A stretch of DNA of 64,000 nt from Flavobacterium panacis (GCF_024649945.1 NZ_JANKMS010000002.1:372001-436000); one strand, 5' to 3'. Shown: positions 26,130-37,238, counted from the first letter of the stretch. A program made the numbers and translations. Notes: generated by a model from the sequence alone, not told the origin.

Positions 26130-27035
26130 TTATTGAATGCTTTTAAGATCTTTTTCCATTAACTGTTTCCCTTCAGTTAAATTGTTTCTCTCAAAATACT
26201 TTTGTAATTCTGTTAATCTTTTTTTATTGTCGTATTTAATTCCTGAATTTAATTTTCTCTGACAATTTGAACATAGTCTAAGTGTATGTCTATCGGTTTC
26301 AATCATACTATTTGTGCCATTCATAACACAATTCGCATCAATACAATGACGAAGTCCGAACATATGTCCAATTTCATGAGAACAAATTTTCAATAAACGT
26401 TCGAGACATAAATTAAAATCGGCTTCTTTCTGCATTCTGTACATAGAACTTACTGCAATTTTATCTTTGAAAGAAGCTAGTCCAAAAACATAATTCCATT
26501 CTGGTTTTGGATATAAATCCATTTCAGTCAAAGCCATTAATCCAATTCCGTTTTCAGGTTTTTCTTTTTTTAAAACATCTTCCAAAATATAACCTGCCAA
26601 AAATTGTTCTTGTCCCACATCTCCGATTCGTCTGGCGTGTTTTGGAATGACATCGTTGGAAACCGTTTTCAAAACCTTTGTTTTCAATTGAAAAAATATT
26701 TCTAAATATTCTCTAACCAATTCGATTTGTTTCACTTGAAAAGAATCAAACTTTCCTATAGGCTGTAAATAAACAACATTTTCATCTTTGGTAGGAACAA
26801 TATGTTTTGAATTTATGAATTGCTCAAAACTTTGTCCTTTTTCTTTGCGCGTATACAACCAATCTCCAAAAACAGGTTTTGCCAACTTAACATCATTGAC
26901 CTTAATATCAACAAAATACGGATCAGGTTTTGATTCTACTAAAGTCCTTATTTTCGGATCTGGATTCTCCTTTTCTTTTTTATTTGATTGACAAGAACAA
27001 AGAATCACTAATACCAACAAAATGAGCTTCTTCAT
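26130..27035 (-). CDS. Archaemetzincin-family metalloprotease, lipoprotein
   Basis: 301 residues. It begins with a lipoprotein signal ending ILCSCQSNK. Residues ~218-265 contain the archaemetzincin signature: HEIGHMFGLRHC (three zinc His plus the linked Cys), then IDANC and VMNG (Met-turn), and a second-zinc CSNC pair about 30 residues on. These additional cysteines separate it from other metzincins. Predicted membrane-tethered zinc aminopeptidase facing the periplasm; bacterial archaemetzincins have no firmly known substrate. It is 7 bases downstream of the Tat-exported TIM-barrel gene, so they are coupled. Confidence 0.9.
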   Translation of the reverse strand: MKKLILLVLVILCSCQSNKKEKENPDPKIRTLVESKPDPYFVDIKVNDVKLAKPVFGDWLYTRKEKGQSFEQFINSKHIVPTKDENVVYLQPIGKFDSFQVKQIELVREYLEIFFQLKTKVLKTVSNDVIPKHARRIGDVGQEQFLAGYILEDVLKKEKPENGIGLMALTEMDLYPKPEWNYVFGLASFKDKIAVSSMYRMQKEADFNLCLERLLKICSHEIGHMFGLRHCIDANCVMNGTNSMIETDRHTLRLCSNCQRKLNSGIKYDNKKRLTELQKYFERNNLTEGKQLMEKDLKSIQ

Positions 27036-27042
27036 AAAAAAA

Positions 27043-27918
27043 TTAATGAATTAGATTTTTAGAAATAAAATCAAAACTCGATTGGATTGATTCGAAAGAA
27101 TTTGAAGCAAAATTATTTTCTTGTTCTACAAAAAAATGAATCATTCCCGATTGTTTTGCTGCAGCAAATAAAGGTCTAAAATCGATCGTTCCTGAACCAA
27201 CTTCGGTATTTAATTCATTATTATTTTTAGCTTTATCTTTGACATGCCACATTTTAAAACGTCCTGGATTTTCATTGAACAATTTTAAAGGATCATTTCC
27301 CGAATGAATTACCCAATATAAATCCAATTCAAAAAAGACCAAATCTTTATCGGTTTCTTTTAATAAAATTTCAAAACCTGTCACGCCATCGTGTTTTTGA
27401 AATTCAAAATCGTGATTGTGATACGCCAGTTTCAAGCCTGCTTTTTTACACATTTTAGCAGCTTCATTTAAACGAGCAGCAATCTTTTTGTAATCTTCAA
27501 TCTTTCTTCTAAAAGGTTCATCAACCCACGGAACAGTTAAAAATTCACTTTTTAGAACTTTTGCAGCTTCAATGGAAGCAATTAATTCTGTCGTGTTTCC
27601 GTCATACAAAAAGCTTCCTAAATTATAATGTCCACTTACTGCCTTTAACCCATTATCATCCAAAATCTTTTTAAGCTCTTTTGGACTTATACCCCAAAAT
27701 TGAGCTGCAGTTGAAAATCCATATGTTTCAACTGTTGTATATCCTGCTTTAGATACTTTCTCTAAAGTTGTTTTCACGTCTTTCGGAAGTTCTTTTCTTA
27801 GTGTATATAACTGAAGTCCAATTTCTTTTTTTTCCATAGAAAATGCTAATGAAGGCCGAGCCCAAACAGCAGTCGTGGCAAGTCCTGTGGTTACTATAAA
27901 ATTTCTTCTTGTAATCAT
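27043..27918 (-). CDS. Tat-exported sugar-phosphate isomerase/epimerase-like TIM barrel
   Basis: 291 residues. Twin-arginine signal ITRRNFIVTTGLATTAVWA at the N-terminus. The remainder is an AP-endonuclease-2/xylose-isomerase-like TIM barrel: IGLQLYTLR, AGYTTVETYGF, YHNHDFEF (metal His), FFELDLYWV, MWHVKDKAKNN (metal His), FFVEQEN. This is the group usually annotated as sugar phosphate isomerase/epimerase. Periplasmic location follows from the signal. Substrate unknown. Operon with archaemetzincin and cupin downstream. Confidence 0.85.
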   Translation of the reverse strand: MITRRNFIVTTGLATTAVWARPSLAFSMEKKEIGLQLYTLRKELPKDVKTTLEKVSKAGYTTVETYGFSTAAQFWGISPKELKKILDDNGLKAVSGHYNLGSFLYDGNTTELIASIEAAKVLKSEFLTVPWVDEPFRRKIEDYKKIAARLNEAAKMCKKAGLKLAYHNHDFEFQKHDGVTGFEILLKETDKDLVFFELDLYWVIHSGNDPLKLFNENPGRFKMWHVKDKAKNNNELNTEVGSGTIDFRPLFAAAKQSGMIHFFVEQENNFASNSFESIQSSFDFISKNLIH

Positions 27919-27948
27919 TTGGTTAGATAGTTTCAGATAGTAAATTTA

Positions 27949-28485
27949 TCATAAAAAATGATTCTCAAAGCTTTTTATAAAGTTTTGAAGCGCTGTAGCC
28001 GTTTCTTCAACTATAATTTCTCCATCTTGATTAATTTTACCTCGAATTCCCTGAATTAAAAGCTGTGTATTTTCATCATATTTAGCTTCAAGAGTTTTCA
28101 TTATTAACAAAAGTTGTTCGTGCCCCATTTCTCCAGAAGCAGAAGCAGTTATTAATCCCGTTTTTTTATTTGAGAAAATAGTAGTGGAAACGCACCATTC
28201 TAATGCATTTTTCACACTTCCTGGTAAACTAAAAACGTATTCGGGAGTACAAATTAAAATACCATCAGCATTATTAATTTTGTTTCTGAATGAAATTATT
28301 TCTTTTGGAGGATTTTCATTATTCAAATCCGGATTGAAATGAGGAAGAGTTGCCAAACCCTCAAATATTTCAACTTCAAACCTTTCTTTCAAATGATTCG
28401 AAACATATTGGAGAATTTTAAAATTACTGGAATTATTTCTGGTACTGCCTGTTATAGCAAAGATTTTTATTGTAGTTGAAGACAT
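27949..28485 (-). CDS. NADPH-dependent FMN reductase family protein
   Basis: 178 residues, flavodoxin-like. FAITGSTRNNSSNFKIL is the FMN phosphate-binding loop; TPEYVFSLPGSVKNALEWC is the diagnostic second motif (usually PEYNxSxPGxLKNAxDW). Cytosolic NAD(P)H:flavin or quinone oxidoreductase. It lies 30 bases upstream of the TIM-barrel gene. Confidence 0.9.
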   Translation of the reverse strand: MSSTTIKIFAITGSTRNNSSNFKILQYVSNHLKERFEVEIFEGLATLPHFNPDLNNENPPKEIISFRNKINNADGILICTPEYVFSLPGSVKNALEWCVSTTIFSNKKTGLITASASGEMGHEQLLLIMKTLEAKYDENTQLLIQGIRGKINQDGEIIVEETATALQNFIKSFENHFL

Positions 28486-28497
28486 TGTTATAAAATA

Positions 28498-28539
28498 TAA
28501 ATAGTATTTTTAAAGAAGTGACTTTAAAAATACTATTTA
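28498..28539 (-). terminator. Perfect 18-bp hairpin between lipoprotein and FMN-reductase genes
   Basis: Positions 28498-28515 are exactly complementary to 28522-28539, with a 6-base loop. Stem is AT-rich (four G:C pairs). It may attenuate transcription from the upstream lipoprotein gene into the reductase operon; there is no long T-run, so this is not a classic terminator. Confidence 0.5.
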
Positions 28540-28574
28540 TTTGTAGAGAAAGCCTTAAAGGCATTCTAATTTTT

Positions 28575-28937
28575 TTATCTGCCCGTTTTCGAACTTAGCC
28601 CCACTAAGTTTTTTGAGTCTACTGATTGCGGAGGAAATTTTTGCTTTTCATTTTGCAATAAATAAATTTTACCTTCTTTATTTATATACACATAATCATA
28701 TTTCCAAAAAGATGGTCCAGCAATTCCTGCATCTTCATTATGATCTTTAGTAAACACCTGATCTGCATAAAGAAGTATTTCATTATTCTGATCATCATGT
28801 AGCACCCTCACAGGTGGCCCCCAAGTCTTTATAAGTTTCTGCTTGGTCTCTCCAAGCCACTTATCATTCGTTTTATTGGTATTGGAGCACGATGTCTGCA
28901 AAACCGCTAACACAAGTAAAAGTAAAGTTTTTTTCAT
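28575..28937 (-). CDS. Small lipoprotein of unknown function
   Basis: 120 residues from the ATG at 28937; a TTG two codons upstream is in frame but less likely. Lipoprotein signal MKKTLLLLVLAVLQTSCSNT, then KWLGETKQKLIKTWGPPVRVLHDDQNNEILLYADQ. The WLG-x8-WGPP pattern recalls small SmpA/OmlA-like lipoproteins with a conserved WGxP, but I cannot confirm a family. First gene of the reverse-strand run ending in the cupin gene. Confidence 0.7.
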   Translation of the reverse strand: MKKTLLLLVLAVLQTSCSNTNKTNDKWLGETKQKLIKTWGPPVRVLHDDQNNEILLYADQVFTKDHNEDAGIAGPSFWKYDYVYINKEGKIYLLQNEKQKFPPQSVDSKNLVGLSSKTGR

Positions 28938-29148
28938 AAGCAAGTCTGATATTTTTTTAAGTTTGAATAGTAAGTTCTTATAAATTTAACACTATTTCAC
29001 CAAATAAACGTACCACTAGTTTATTTTTATATTAAACTCGACAAAATGCACAATATATCGATGAAATGCATCATTTAAGCATAAAATGAGTTATTTAACT
29101 AAAAAAGTCTTCTTACAAATCTTTAAAAATTAGCAAATATTAACTTTG

Positions 29149-29156
29149 TATCTTTG
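29149..29156 (+). promoter_or_regulatory. trmD promoter -7 box
   Basis: TATCTTTG, 25 bases before the trmD ATG. No clear TTG -33 at the usual distance. Confidence 0.55.
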
Positions 29157-29181
29157 CCAGCAAGAAAACTATTGAATAAAA

Positions 29182-29862
29182 ATGCGAATTGACATTATTA
29201 CACTTTTACCTGAGTTGTTAAAAAGCCCTTTTGAGGCTTCTATTATGAAACGTGCTATTGATAAAGGCCTAGTCGAAGTCCATTTTCATAATCTTCGTGA
29301 TTACAGCACCAATCGACAAAAAAGTGTGGATGATTATCCTTTTGGAGGTGGCGCCGGAATGGTGATGACAATTCAGCCTATTGATGATTGCATTACGCAT
29401 TTAAAAAGTCAAAGAGAATATGACGAAATAATTTACATGTCTCCCGACGGTGAAACTTTAAATCAAAAAATGGCCAACAAAATGTCTATGTATGAAAACA
29501 TTATCATTTTATGTGGTCATTATAAAGGTGTTGACCAAAGAGTAAGAGATCATTTTATTACAAAAGAAATCTCTATTGGTGATTATGTTTTATCAGGAGG
29601 AGAATTAGGAGCCATCGTTTTATCTGATGCCTTAATAAGATTAATTCCAGGTGTTTTAAGTGATGAAACTTCAGCGTTAACAGATAGTTTTCAGGACAAT
29701 TTACTTTCAGGACCGATTTATACAAGACCAGCAGATTATAAAGGTTGGAAAGTACCAGAAGTTTTAACCAGTGGACACGCTGCCAAAATAGATAAATGGC
29801 GAGAAGATATGGCGTTTGAACATACTAAAAACAGACGTCCGGATTTATTGGAAGGACATTAA
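29182..29862 (+). CDS. trmD: tRNA (guanine-37-N1)-methyltransferase
   Basis: 226 residues, SPOUT class. Methylates G37 next to the anticodon to prevent frameshifting. Landmarks: [56 protein letters not shown] (the knotted SAM site) and [28 protein letters not shown] ending ([11 protein letters not shown]). In this genome it precedes rplS, the usual trmD-rplS order, but a hairpin repeat and a separate promoter lie between the two. Confidence 0.97.
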   Translation: MRIDIITLLPELLKSPFEASIMKRAIDKGLVEVHFHNLRDYSTNRQKSVDDYPFGGGAGMVMTIQPIDDCITHLKSQREYDEIIYMSPDGETLNQKMANKMSMYENIIILCGHYKGVDQRVRDHFITKEISIGDYVLSGGELGAIVLSDALIRLIPGVLSDETSALTDSFQDNLLSGPIYTRPADYKGWKVPEVLTSGHAAKIDKWREDMAFEHTKNRRPDLLEGH

Positions 29863-29865
29863 AAA

Positions 29866-29921
29866 AGTTTTCAGTCTCGGTTTTCAGTCTCAGTTCTGTG
29901 ACTGAAACTGAGACTGAGACT
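29866..29921. repeat. CAGTCTCAG hairpin repeat
   Basis: CAGTCTCAGTT at 29885-29895 pairs with AACTGAGACTG at 29906-29916; AGTCTC and GAGACT extend the similarity outward. Same family as the cluster at 14.7-14.8 kb. It may end trmD transcription, although no T-run follows. Confidence 0.65.
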
Positions 29922-29993
29922 AGATTTAAAAACCTTTTTATCAGATAGTTAAAATAATTTACAATTTATAATTCATAATTTATAATTATTTTC

Positions 29994-30001
29994 TACATTT
30001 G
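29994..30001 (+). promoter_or_regulatory. rplS promoter -7 box
   Basis: TACATTTG, 73 bases before the rplS ATG. It follows an AT-only inverted stretch (ATAATTTA ... TAAATTAT) that may act like an UP element. Confidence 0.5.
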
Positions 30002-30006
30002 CACCC

Positions 30007-30074
30007 GAATTTGACCAACCTCTGGCGAGATCCGTGAATGTTGTTCTAATATAAAAACCATAATTTAAATTATC
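30007..30074 (+). promoter_or_regulatory. Candidate L19 autoregulatory mRNA leader
   Basis: The expected rplS leader is about 68 bases and contains a GC-richer block, GACCAACCTCTGGCGAGA and TCCGTGAATGTTGTTC, that stands out from the AT-rich surroundings and could fold. Leaders of ribosomal protein genes often bind the encoded protein, and I recall a proposed Flavobacteria L19 leader motif, but cannot match it here by eye. Confidence 0.35.
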
Positions 30075-30425
30075 ATGGCAGATTTATTAAAATTCGTTCA
30101 AGACGAATTCGTTGCTAAAAAAGATTTCCCAGATTTCGGAGCTGGAGACACTATTACTGTTTTCTACGAAATTAAAGAGGGTGAAAAAACAAGAACTCAG
30201 TTCTTCAAAGGAGTTGTGATTCAAAGAAGAGGTTCTGGTAACACAGAAACTTTTACTATCCGTAAAATGTCTGGATCTGTTGGTGTTGAGCGTATCTTCC
30301 CAGTAAATTTACCAGCTTTACAAAAAATCGAAGTGAACAAGAAAGGTGCTGTACGTAGAGCTAGAATTTTCTACTTCAGACAACTTACTGGTAAAAAAGC
30401 TAAGATTAAAGATAAAAGAAGATAA
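30075..30425 (+). CDS. rplS: 50S ribosomal protein L19
   Basis: 116 residues. Landmarks: FVAKKDFPDFGAGDTITVFYEIKEGEKTRTQFFKGVVIQRRGSG, NTETFTIRKMSGSVGVERIFPVNLPAL, then a basic tail (RRARIFYFRQLTGKKAKIKDKRR). L19 sits at the 30S-50S interface. It has its own promoter and terminator. Confidence 0.98.
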   Translation: MADLLKFVQDEFVAKKDFPDFGAGDTITVFYEIKEGEKTRTQFFKGVVIQRRGSGNTETFTIRKMSGSVGVERIFPVNLPALQKIEVNKKGAVRRARIFYFRQLTGKKAKIKDKRR

Positions 30426-30444
30426 TCATTTATCAAAATGTTAT

Positions 30445-30483
30445 AAAAAACTCGTTTCATATCGTTTGAAACGAGTTTTTTTT
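30445..30483 (+). terminator. rplS terminator
   Basis: AAAACTCGTTTCA pairs with TGAAACGAGTTTT around a short loop and is followed by eight T in total. Confidence 0.85.
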
Positions 30484-30623
30484 ATGTTCTATTTTCATCA
30501 CTAACAAAACTGTAATTTTTTAATACCAAAATCATCGATTTAGCAATTTAAAGAGCTCGAAATAACAATCTGTTAATTTCTTCTTTTCTCATCAAAACTC
30601 AACCGATTTCGTTGTGTTTTTAC

Positions 30624-30631
30624 TATATTTG
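30624..30631 (+). promoter_or_regulatory. icd promoter -7 box
   Basis: TATATTTG, 74 bases before the icd ATG. The leader contains two small hairpins, GCTC-ATTTT-GAGC (about 30636-30648) and ATCGT-N8-ACGAT (about 30666-30683), before an A-run that precedes the start codon. Confidence 0.55.
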
Positions 30632-30693
30632 CTCCGCTCATTTTGAGCCGAATATATCTTTTACATCGTTAACTCCTGACGATACGATTATAA

Positions 30694-32925
<2,232 letters not shown>

Positions 32926-32955
32926 TTCAGAATACATCTGTATTTCTAAATAAGT

Positions 32956-32988
32956 AAAAAGGACAACTCACAAGGTTGTCCTTTTTTT
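32956..32988 (+). terminator. icd terminator
   Basis: AAAAAGGACAAC pairs with GTTGTCCTTTTT around a 7-base loop and is followed by more T residues. Confidence 0.9.
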
Positions 32989-33067
32989 ATCTTAACTTTT
33001 GTTTAACAAAGGTTTCGCAAGAATATTTAGTAAGAATTTGTTAACTATGTAAATCAAAATCAATGTA

Positions 33068-35446
33068 ATGATTACAAAAAATACCTGCACATTTTTTCTT
33101 TTTATTTTAACGATTTTCACCTCATTTGCACAGGAAAAATTCACTCTAAGCGGAACCATCAGCGACAGCAAAAACAACGAGACTCTAATTGGAGTTAATA
33201 TCTATATTCCCTCTCTAAAAATTGGAACTACTACGAACGAATATGGTTTTTATTCACTTTCTGCTCCAAAAGGCGAATATGAAATCGAAATTACTTATGT
33301 TGGCTATCAAACTATTCAGAAGAACATCACTTTAAATAGAAACACAAAAAGCAACTTTTCTATTAGCTCTGGCGAAGAACTTCAAGAAGTAGTCATTACA
33401 GAAAATAAAGGCAAAATCAATGTCAAATCTCCTGAAATGAGTGTCAATAAACTCTCGATTTCAACGATAAAAAAGATGCCTGTCGTTTTAGGCGAAGTTG
33501 ATGTCATTAAATCTATTTTATTACTTCCAGGCGTAACTAATGCAGGTGAAGGCGCCTCTGGATTTAATGTTCGCGGAGGTGGTGCAGATCAAAACCTGAT
33601 ACTTTTAGACGAAGCTACTATTTTTAATTCATCTCACGTTTTCGGATTCTTTTCTGTTTTTAATCCAGATGCTATTAAAGATTTAAAACTGTACAAAGGT
33701 GGAATTCCAGCACGTTATGGAGGAAGAGCTTCTTCTGTTCTCGATATTTATCAAAAGGATGGAAGCAGTAAAGATTTTCATATGAATGGTGGTATCGGAT
33801 TAATTTCTAGCCGCCTTCTTGCCGAAGGTCCTATTGTAAAAGATAAAGGTTCTTTTTTAATTGGCGGAAGAGCTTCTTATGCTCATTTGTTTTTAAAACT
33901 ATCAGAAGACAACAAAAACAACGCTGCTTATTTTTATGATTTGAATACCAAATTAAGCTACAAATTTAATGACAACAACAGTTTGTATTTATCGGGTTAT
34001 TTTGGGCGCGATGTTTTTAGTTTGAATAAAAGTTTTACTAATACATACGGAAATTCAATTCTAAATTTACGATGGAATCATTTGTATTCTGACAAGCTAT
34101 TTGCTAATCTGTCTCTTATTTACAGTGATTATTATTACGGATTAGATCTTAATTTTGTTGGTTTTAATTGGGATTCAGGTATTAAAAACTACAATATCAA
34201 ATACGATTTCAAACATTATCTTTCAGATAAATTAAAACTAAGCTACGGAATAAACGGAACTTATTACCAATTTAATCCTGGAACAATTAAACCAACTGGC
34301 GAAGATTCTGGAATTAATCCCGATCAACTGGATAAAAAATATGCTTTCGAACCTTCAGTTTATTTAGATGCCGAAAGTCAGCTTTCTGATAAAATCAACA
34401 TCTCTTATGGATTACGATATAGTCTTTTTTACAGATTAGGTTCTTCTACTATTAATTATTACGATAATGACCAAGCTGTTATTTTTAATACTAATACGGA
34501 GATTTATGAAAAAGGAACACCTACTTCTACACAGTATTTCGGCAAAAATAAAGCCATTAAAAGTTACAACAACTTTGAACCCCGCTTTTCAGTTTCTTAT
34601 CAGTTAAATGAAAATCAAGCAATCAAGGCTAGTTATAACCGAATGACACAGTATCTTCAGTTAATTTCAAACACCTCTTCTCCTACTCCTCTGGATGTCT
34701 GGATGCCGAGCGACAAATACATTAAGCCACAACTTGCAGATCAGGTCGCTCTTGGGTATTTCAAAAATATTCTTAATGGTGATTATTCATTTGAAATAGA
34801 AACCTATTACAAAGAAATACAAAACAGACTGGATTATATTGATGGAGCCGATTTAATTGCAAACAACGCAATTGAACAAGTGATTTTAAATGGACAAATG
34901 AGATCTTACGGTCTGGAAATTATGTTGAAGAAAAATAAGGGAAAATTTAACGGCTGGATTGCCTATACTTTATCAAAATCAGAACAACAAACTCCAGGAA
35001 GAACACCAGAAGAAACTGGAATCAATAATGGCCAATGGTACGCTTCTGCTTATGACAAAACACATAATTTAGCCATTACCTCAGCTTATAATTTAAATGA
35101 AAAATGGTCATTCGGAGCTAACTTTGCTTTGCAATCCGGACAGCCTGTTTCCTATCCAAACGGTCAATATGAATATTTAGGAATCACCGTTCCAAGTTAT
35201 GGTTCAAGAAACGAAAACAGACTTCCTGCTTACCATCATTTGGATGTTTCTGCAACTTTGACTCCACGAAAAAACAAAGACCGAAACTGGAAAGGAGAAT
35301 GGGTTTTTAGTATTTACAATTTATACAACCGACACAACGCTGCTTCTATCAATTTTCAACAAAACGTTGATACTGGCAATAACGAAGCAATTAAAACATC
35401 CATTTTTGGAATTGTTCCTGCGGTTAGTTATAATTTTAAATTCTAA
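33068..35446 (+). CDS. TonB-dependent receptor with carboxypeptidase-like N-terminal domain
   Basis: 792 residues. Signal peptide (to ~TSFAQE), then a CarboxypepD_reg-like beta domain (KFTLSGTISDSKNNETLIGVNIYI ... NEYGFYSLSAPKGEYEIEITYVGYQ, residues ~24-95), a plug domain (VVLGEVDVIKSILLLPGVTNAGEGASGFNVRGGGADQNLILLDEATIFN in essence, ~140-215) and a 22-strand-type barrel ending ...GIVPAVSYNFKF. Shorter than SusC proteins (about 1,000 residues), it belongs to the smaller class paired with DUF4249 lipoproteins, and the next gene is exactly that. Imports an unknown substrate with TonB energy. Confidence 0.9.
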   Translation: MITKNTCTFFLFILTIFTSFAQEKFTLSGTISDSKNNETLIGVNIYIPSLKIGTTTNEYGFYSLSAPKGEYEIEITYVGYQTIQKNITLNRNTKSNFSISSGEELQEVVITENKGKINVKSPEMSVNKLSISTIKKMPVVLGEVDVIKSILLLPGVTNAGEGASGFNVRGGGADQNLILLDEATIFNSSHVFGFFSVFNPDAIKDLKLYKGGIPARYGGRASSVLDIYQKDGSSKDFHMNGGIGLISSRLLAEGPIVKDKGSFLIGGRASYAHLFLKLSEDNKNNAAYFYDLNTKLSYKFNDNNSLYLSGYFGRDVFSLNKSFTNTYGNSILNLRWNHLYSDKLFANLSLIYSDYYYGLDLNFVGFNWDSGIKNYNIKYDFKHYLSDKLKLSYGINGTYYQFNPGTIKPTGEDSGINPDQLDKKYAFEPSVYLDAESQLSDKINISYGLRYSLFYRLGSSTINYYDNDQAVIFNTNTEIYEKGTPTSTQYFGKNKAIKSYNNFEPRFSVSYQLNENQAIKASYNRMTQYLQLISNTSSPTPLDVWMPSDKYIKPQLADQVALGYFKNILNGDYSFEIETYYKEIQNRLDYIDGADLIANNAIEQVILNGQMRSYGLEIMLKKNKGKFNGWIAYTLSKSEQQTPGRTPEETGINNGQWYASAYDKTHNLAITSAYNLNEKWSFGANFALQSGQPVSYPNGQYEYLGITVPSYGSRNENRLPAYHHLDVSATLTPRKNKDRNWKGEWVFSIYNLYNRHNAASINFQQNVDTGNNEAIKTSIFGIVPAVSYNFKF

Positions 35447-35482
35447 AAAACACTTTTTATCAAAAGGAATAAAAAATACAGT

Positions 35483-36307
35483 ATGAAAAAAGTAATCTTA
35501 ATAATCGTGTTTTTCATATCAATTTGCTTCTCAGGTTGCGAAGAAGTTGTTGATGTCGACTTAGATACAGCACCTCCAAAATTAGTAATTGAAGCTGCTA
35601 TCAATTGGGAAAGAGGATCTTCTGGAAATGAACAAACAATAAAGCTCACTACAACAACTGGTTATTTTGACAATGTAATTCCAACTATTTCTAATGCAAT
35701 TATCTTCATAAAAAATAGTCATGGTGAGCAATTCAATTTTATGGAGGTAAAAAAGACTGGTCAATATATATGTACAGATTTTAAACCTGTGATCGATGAG
35801 GAATACACTTTAACGGTTATTAGCAGAGGAAACAGATACATAGGAACTGAAATTTTAAAATCTGTTGCGCCTATTACCCGAATAGATCAAAATAATCAGG
35901 GTGGTTTTACTGGAAAAGACATCGAAATAAAAGCCTTTTATAATGACCCTGCCGATGCAGATAATTTTTATCTGTACAAATATTTGTATCCTAACAAAAT
36001 AAAATCAACCTATTATGTAGATGAGGATAAATTTTTTAACGGTAATGAATTTTTCAGTCTTTCAGATGATGAAGATTTAAAACCTGGATATGAAATCGAA
36101 ATAACGCATTACGGAATCTCCAAACAATACTACAACTATATGAGCATTTTAGTTAGCATTGCCGGAAGCAATGTTGGCGGACCTTTTCAGACTCCTCCGG
36201 CAACAGTAAAAGGAAATATGGTCAATGTAACCAATAAAGAAAATTACCCACTAGGTTATTTTTCGCTCAGTGAAACAGATACTCAAAAATACAAGATAAA
36301 ACAATGA
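35483..36307 (+). CDS. DUF4249 surface lipoprotein, TonB-receptor partner
   Basis: 274 residues. Lipoprotein signal MKKVILIIVFFISICFSGCEEVVDVDLD, with the Cys followed by acidic residues, which in Bacteroidetes favours surface display. The following PPKLVIEAAIN is the opening of DUF4249 proteins. Ig-like beta-rich body. It starts 36 bases after the TonB receptor, so the two form an uptake pair that is analogous to, but unrelated in sequence to, SusCD. The stop overlaps the start of the next gene (ATGATG/TGA). Confidence 0.85.
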   Translation: MKKVILIIVFFISICFSGCEEVVDVDLDTAPPKLVIEAAINWERGSSGNEQTIKLTTTTGYFDNVIPTISNAIIFIKNSHGEQFNFMEVKKTGQYICTDFKPVIDEEYTLTVISRGNRYIGTEILKSVAPITRIDQNNQGGFTGKDIEIKAFYNDPADADNFYLYKYLYPNKIKSTYYVDEDKFFNGNEFFSLSDDEDLKPGYEIEITHYGISKQYYNYMSILVSIAGSNVGGPFQTPPATVKGNMVNVTNKENYPLGYFSLSETDTQKYKIKQ

Positions 36308-36789
36308 TGCTGCCTCTTATCAAGACCTTAACCGAAAAAAAACTAATGGGTCATTCCATAGAAATGTCTTTTATCGAAAACAAAACCTTTCAACTATGGA
36401 GCGGTTTTATGCCAAAACGAAAAGAAATTAAAAATTCGATCAGTCCGAATTTGTATTCTTTAGAAGTTTACAATGAAAATCATTTTGACAATTTTGATCC
36501 TAATGAGAAGTTTCAAAAATGGGCTACAGTAGAAGTTTCAGATTTTGAAAATGTGCCAGAAGAAATGAAAACTTTAATTGTTCCTGCTGGCTTGTACGCT
36601 GTTTTCCTTCATTTAGGTCCAGCGACAGAAGCACATAAGACTTACCATCATATCTTTGCAGAATGGCTTCCAAATTCAGAATACACTGTAGATGAAAGAC
36701 CTCATTTTGCAGTAATGGATCACAAATACAAAAAAGACGATCCTGAGTCTGAAGAAGAAATCTGGATTCCGATAAAAAATAGAAATTAG
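36304..36789 (+). CDS. GyrI-like small-molecule-binding domain protein
   Basis: 161 residues. GyrI/AraC effector-binding-like fold: KKLMGHSIEMSFIENKTFQLWSGFMPKRKEI at the start; FENVPEEMKTLIVPAGLYAVFLHLG in the centre; TYHHIFAEWLPNSEYTVDERPHFAVMD near the end, a typical W-LP-SGY-xxxxPxFE variant. No DNA-binding domain is attached. Start overlaps the DUF4249 stop, so it is translationally coupled to the uptake pair. Confidence 0.85.
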   Translation: MMLPLIKTLTEKKLMGHSIEMSFIENKTFQLWSGFMPKRKEIKNSISPNLYSLEVYNENHFDNFDPNEKFQKWATVEVSDFENVPEEMKTLIVPAGLYAVFLHLGPATEAHKTYHHIFAEWLPNSEYTVDERPHFAVMDHKYKKDDPESEEEIWIPIKNRN

Positions 36790-36791
36790 TT

Positions 36792-37238
36792 ATGATTACC
36801 GAATCTTTAAAAACGCTTTTCAACAGAGATTTAAACAAACTAAAAGTCGAAATTGAATCGTACCAAAATGAAAATACCATTTGGATGATTGACAAAAATA
36901 TTTCCAATTCTGCAGGAAATTTGTGTCTTCATTTAATGGGAAATATCAATACCTATATTGGAGCACGACTTGGCAATACAGGATATGTTCGTAATCGACC
37001 GTTAGAATTTTCACTGAAAGATGTTCCCAGAACAGAATTAATCGATAAAATTGAAAACACAATTACAATGGTCAATACGGTTCTAGATTCTTTAACCCAA
37101 GCCGATTTACAAGTCATTTATCCTGAAATTGTTTTTGAAGAAGAAATGACAACCGGTTTCTTTTTAATTCATCTTTCAACACATTTGGCTTACCATTTAG
37201 GACAAATTAATTATCACAGAAGACTTTTGGATTTCTGA
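36792..37238 (+). CDS. DinB-superfamily protein (DUF1572-like)
   Basis: 148 residues, predicted four-helix bundle. ITESLKTLFNRDLNKLKVEIESY opens the chain, then SAGNLCLHLMGNINTYIGARLGNTGYVRNRP and, near the end, HLSTHLAYHLGQINYHRRLL, in which the spaced His residues are the usual DinB metal ligands. Such proteins often act as thiol- or metal-dependent transferases; function here is unknown. Two bases separate it from the GyrI-like gene, making four tightly packed genes from the TonB receptor onward. Confidence 0.85.
   Translation: MITESLKTLFNRDLNKLKVEIESYQNENTIWMIDKNISNSAGNLCLHLMGNINTYIGARLGNTGYVRNRPLEFSLKDVPRTELIDKIENTITMVNTVLDSLTQADLQVIYPEIVFEEEMTTGFFLIHLSTHLAYHLGQINYHRRLLDF

Noticed and set aside
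29041..29110. Repeated AAATGCA words upstream of trmD
   Set aside because: The copies are short, unequally spaced and partly overlapping AT-rich background; no consistent phase or symmetry.
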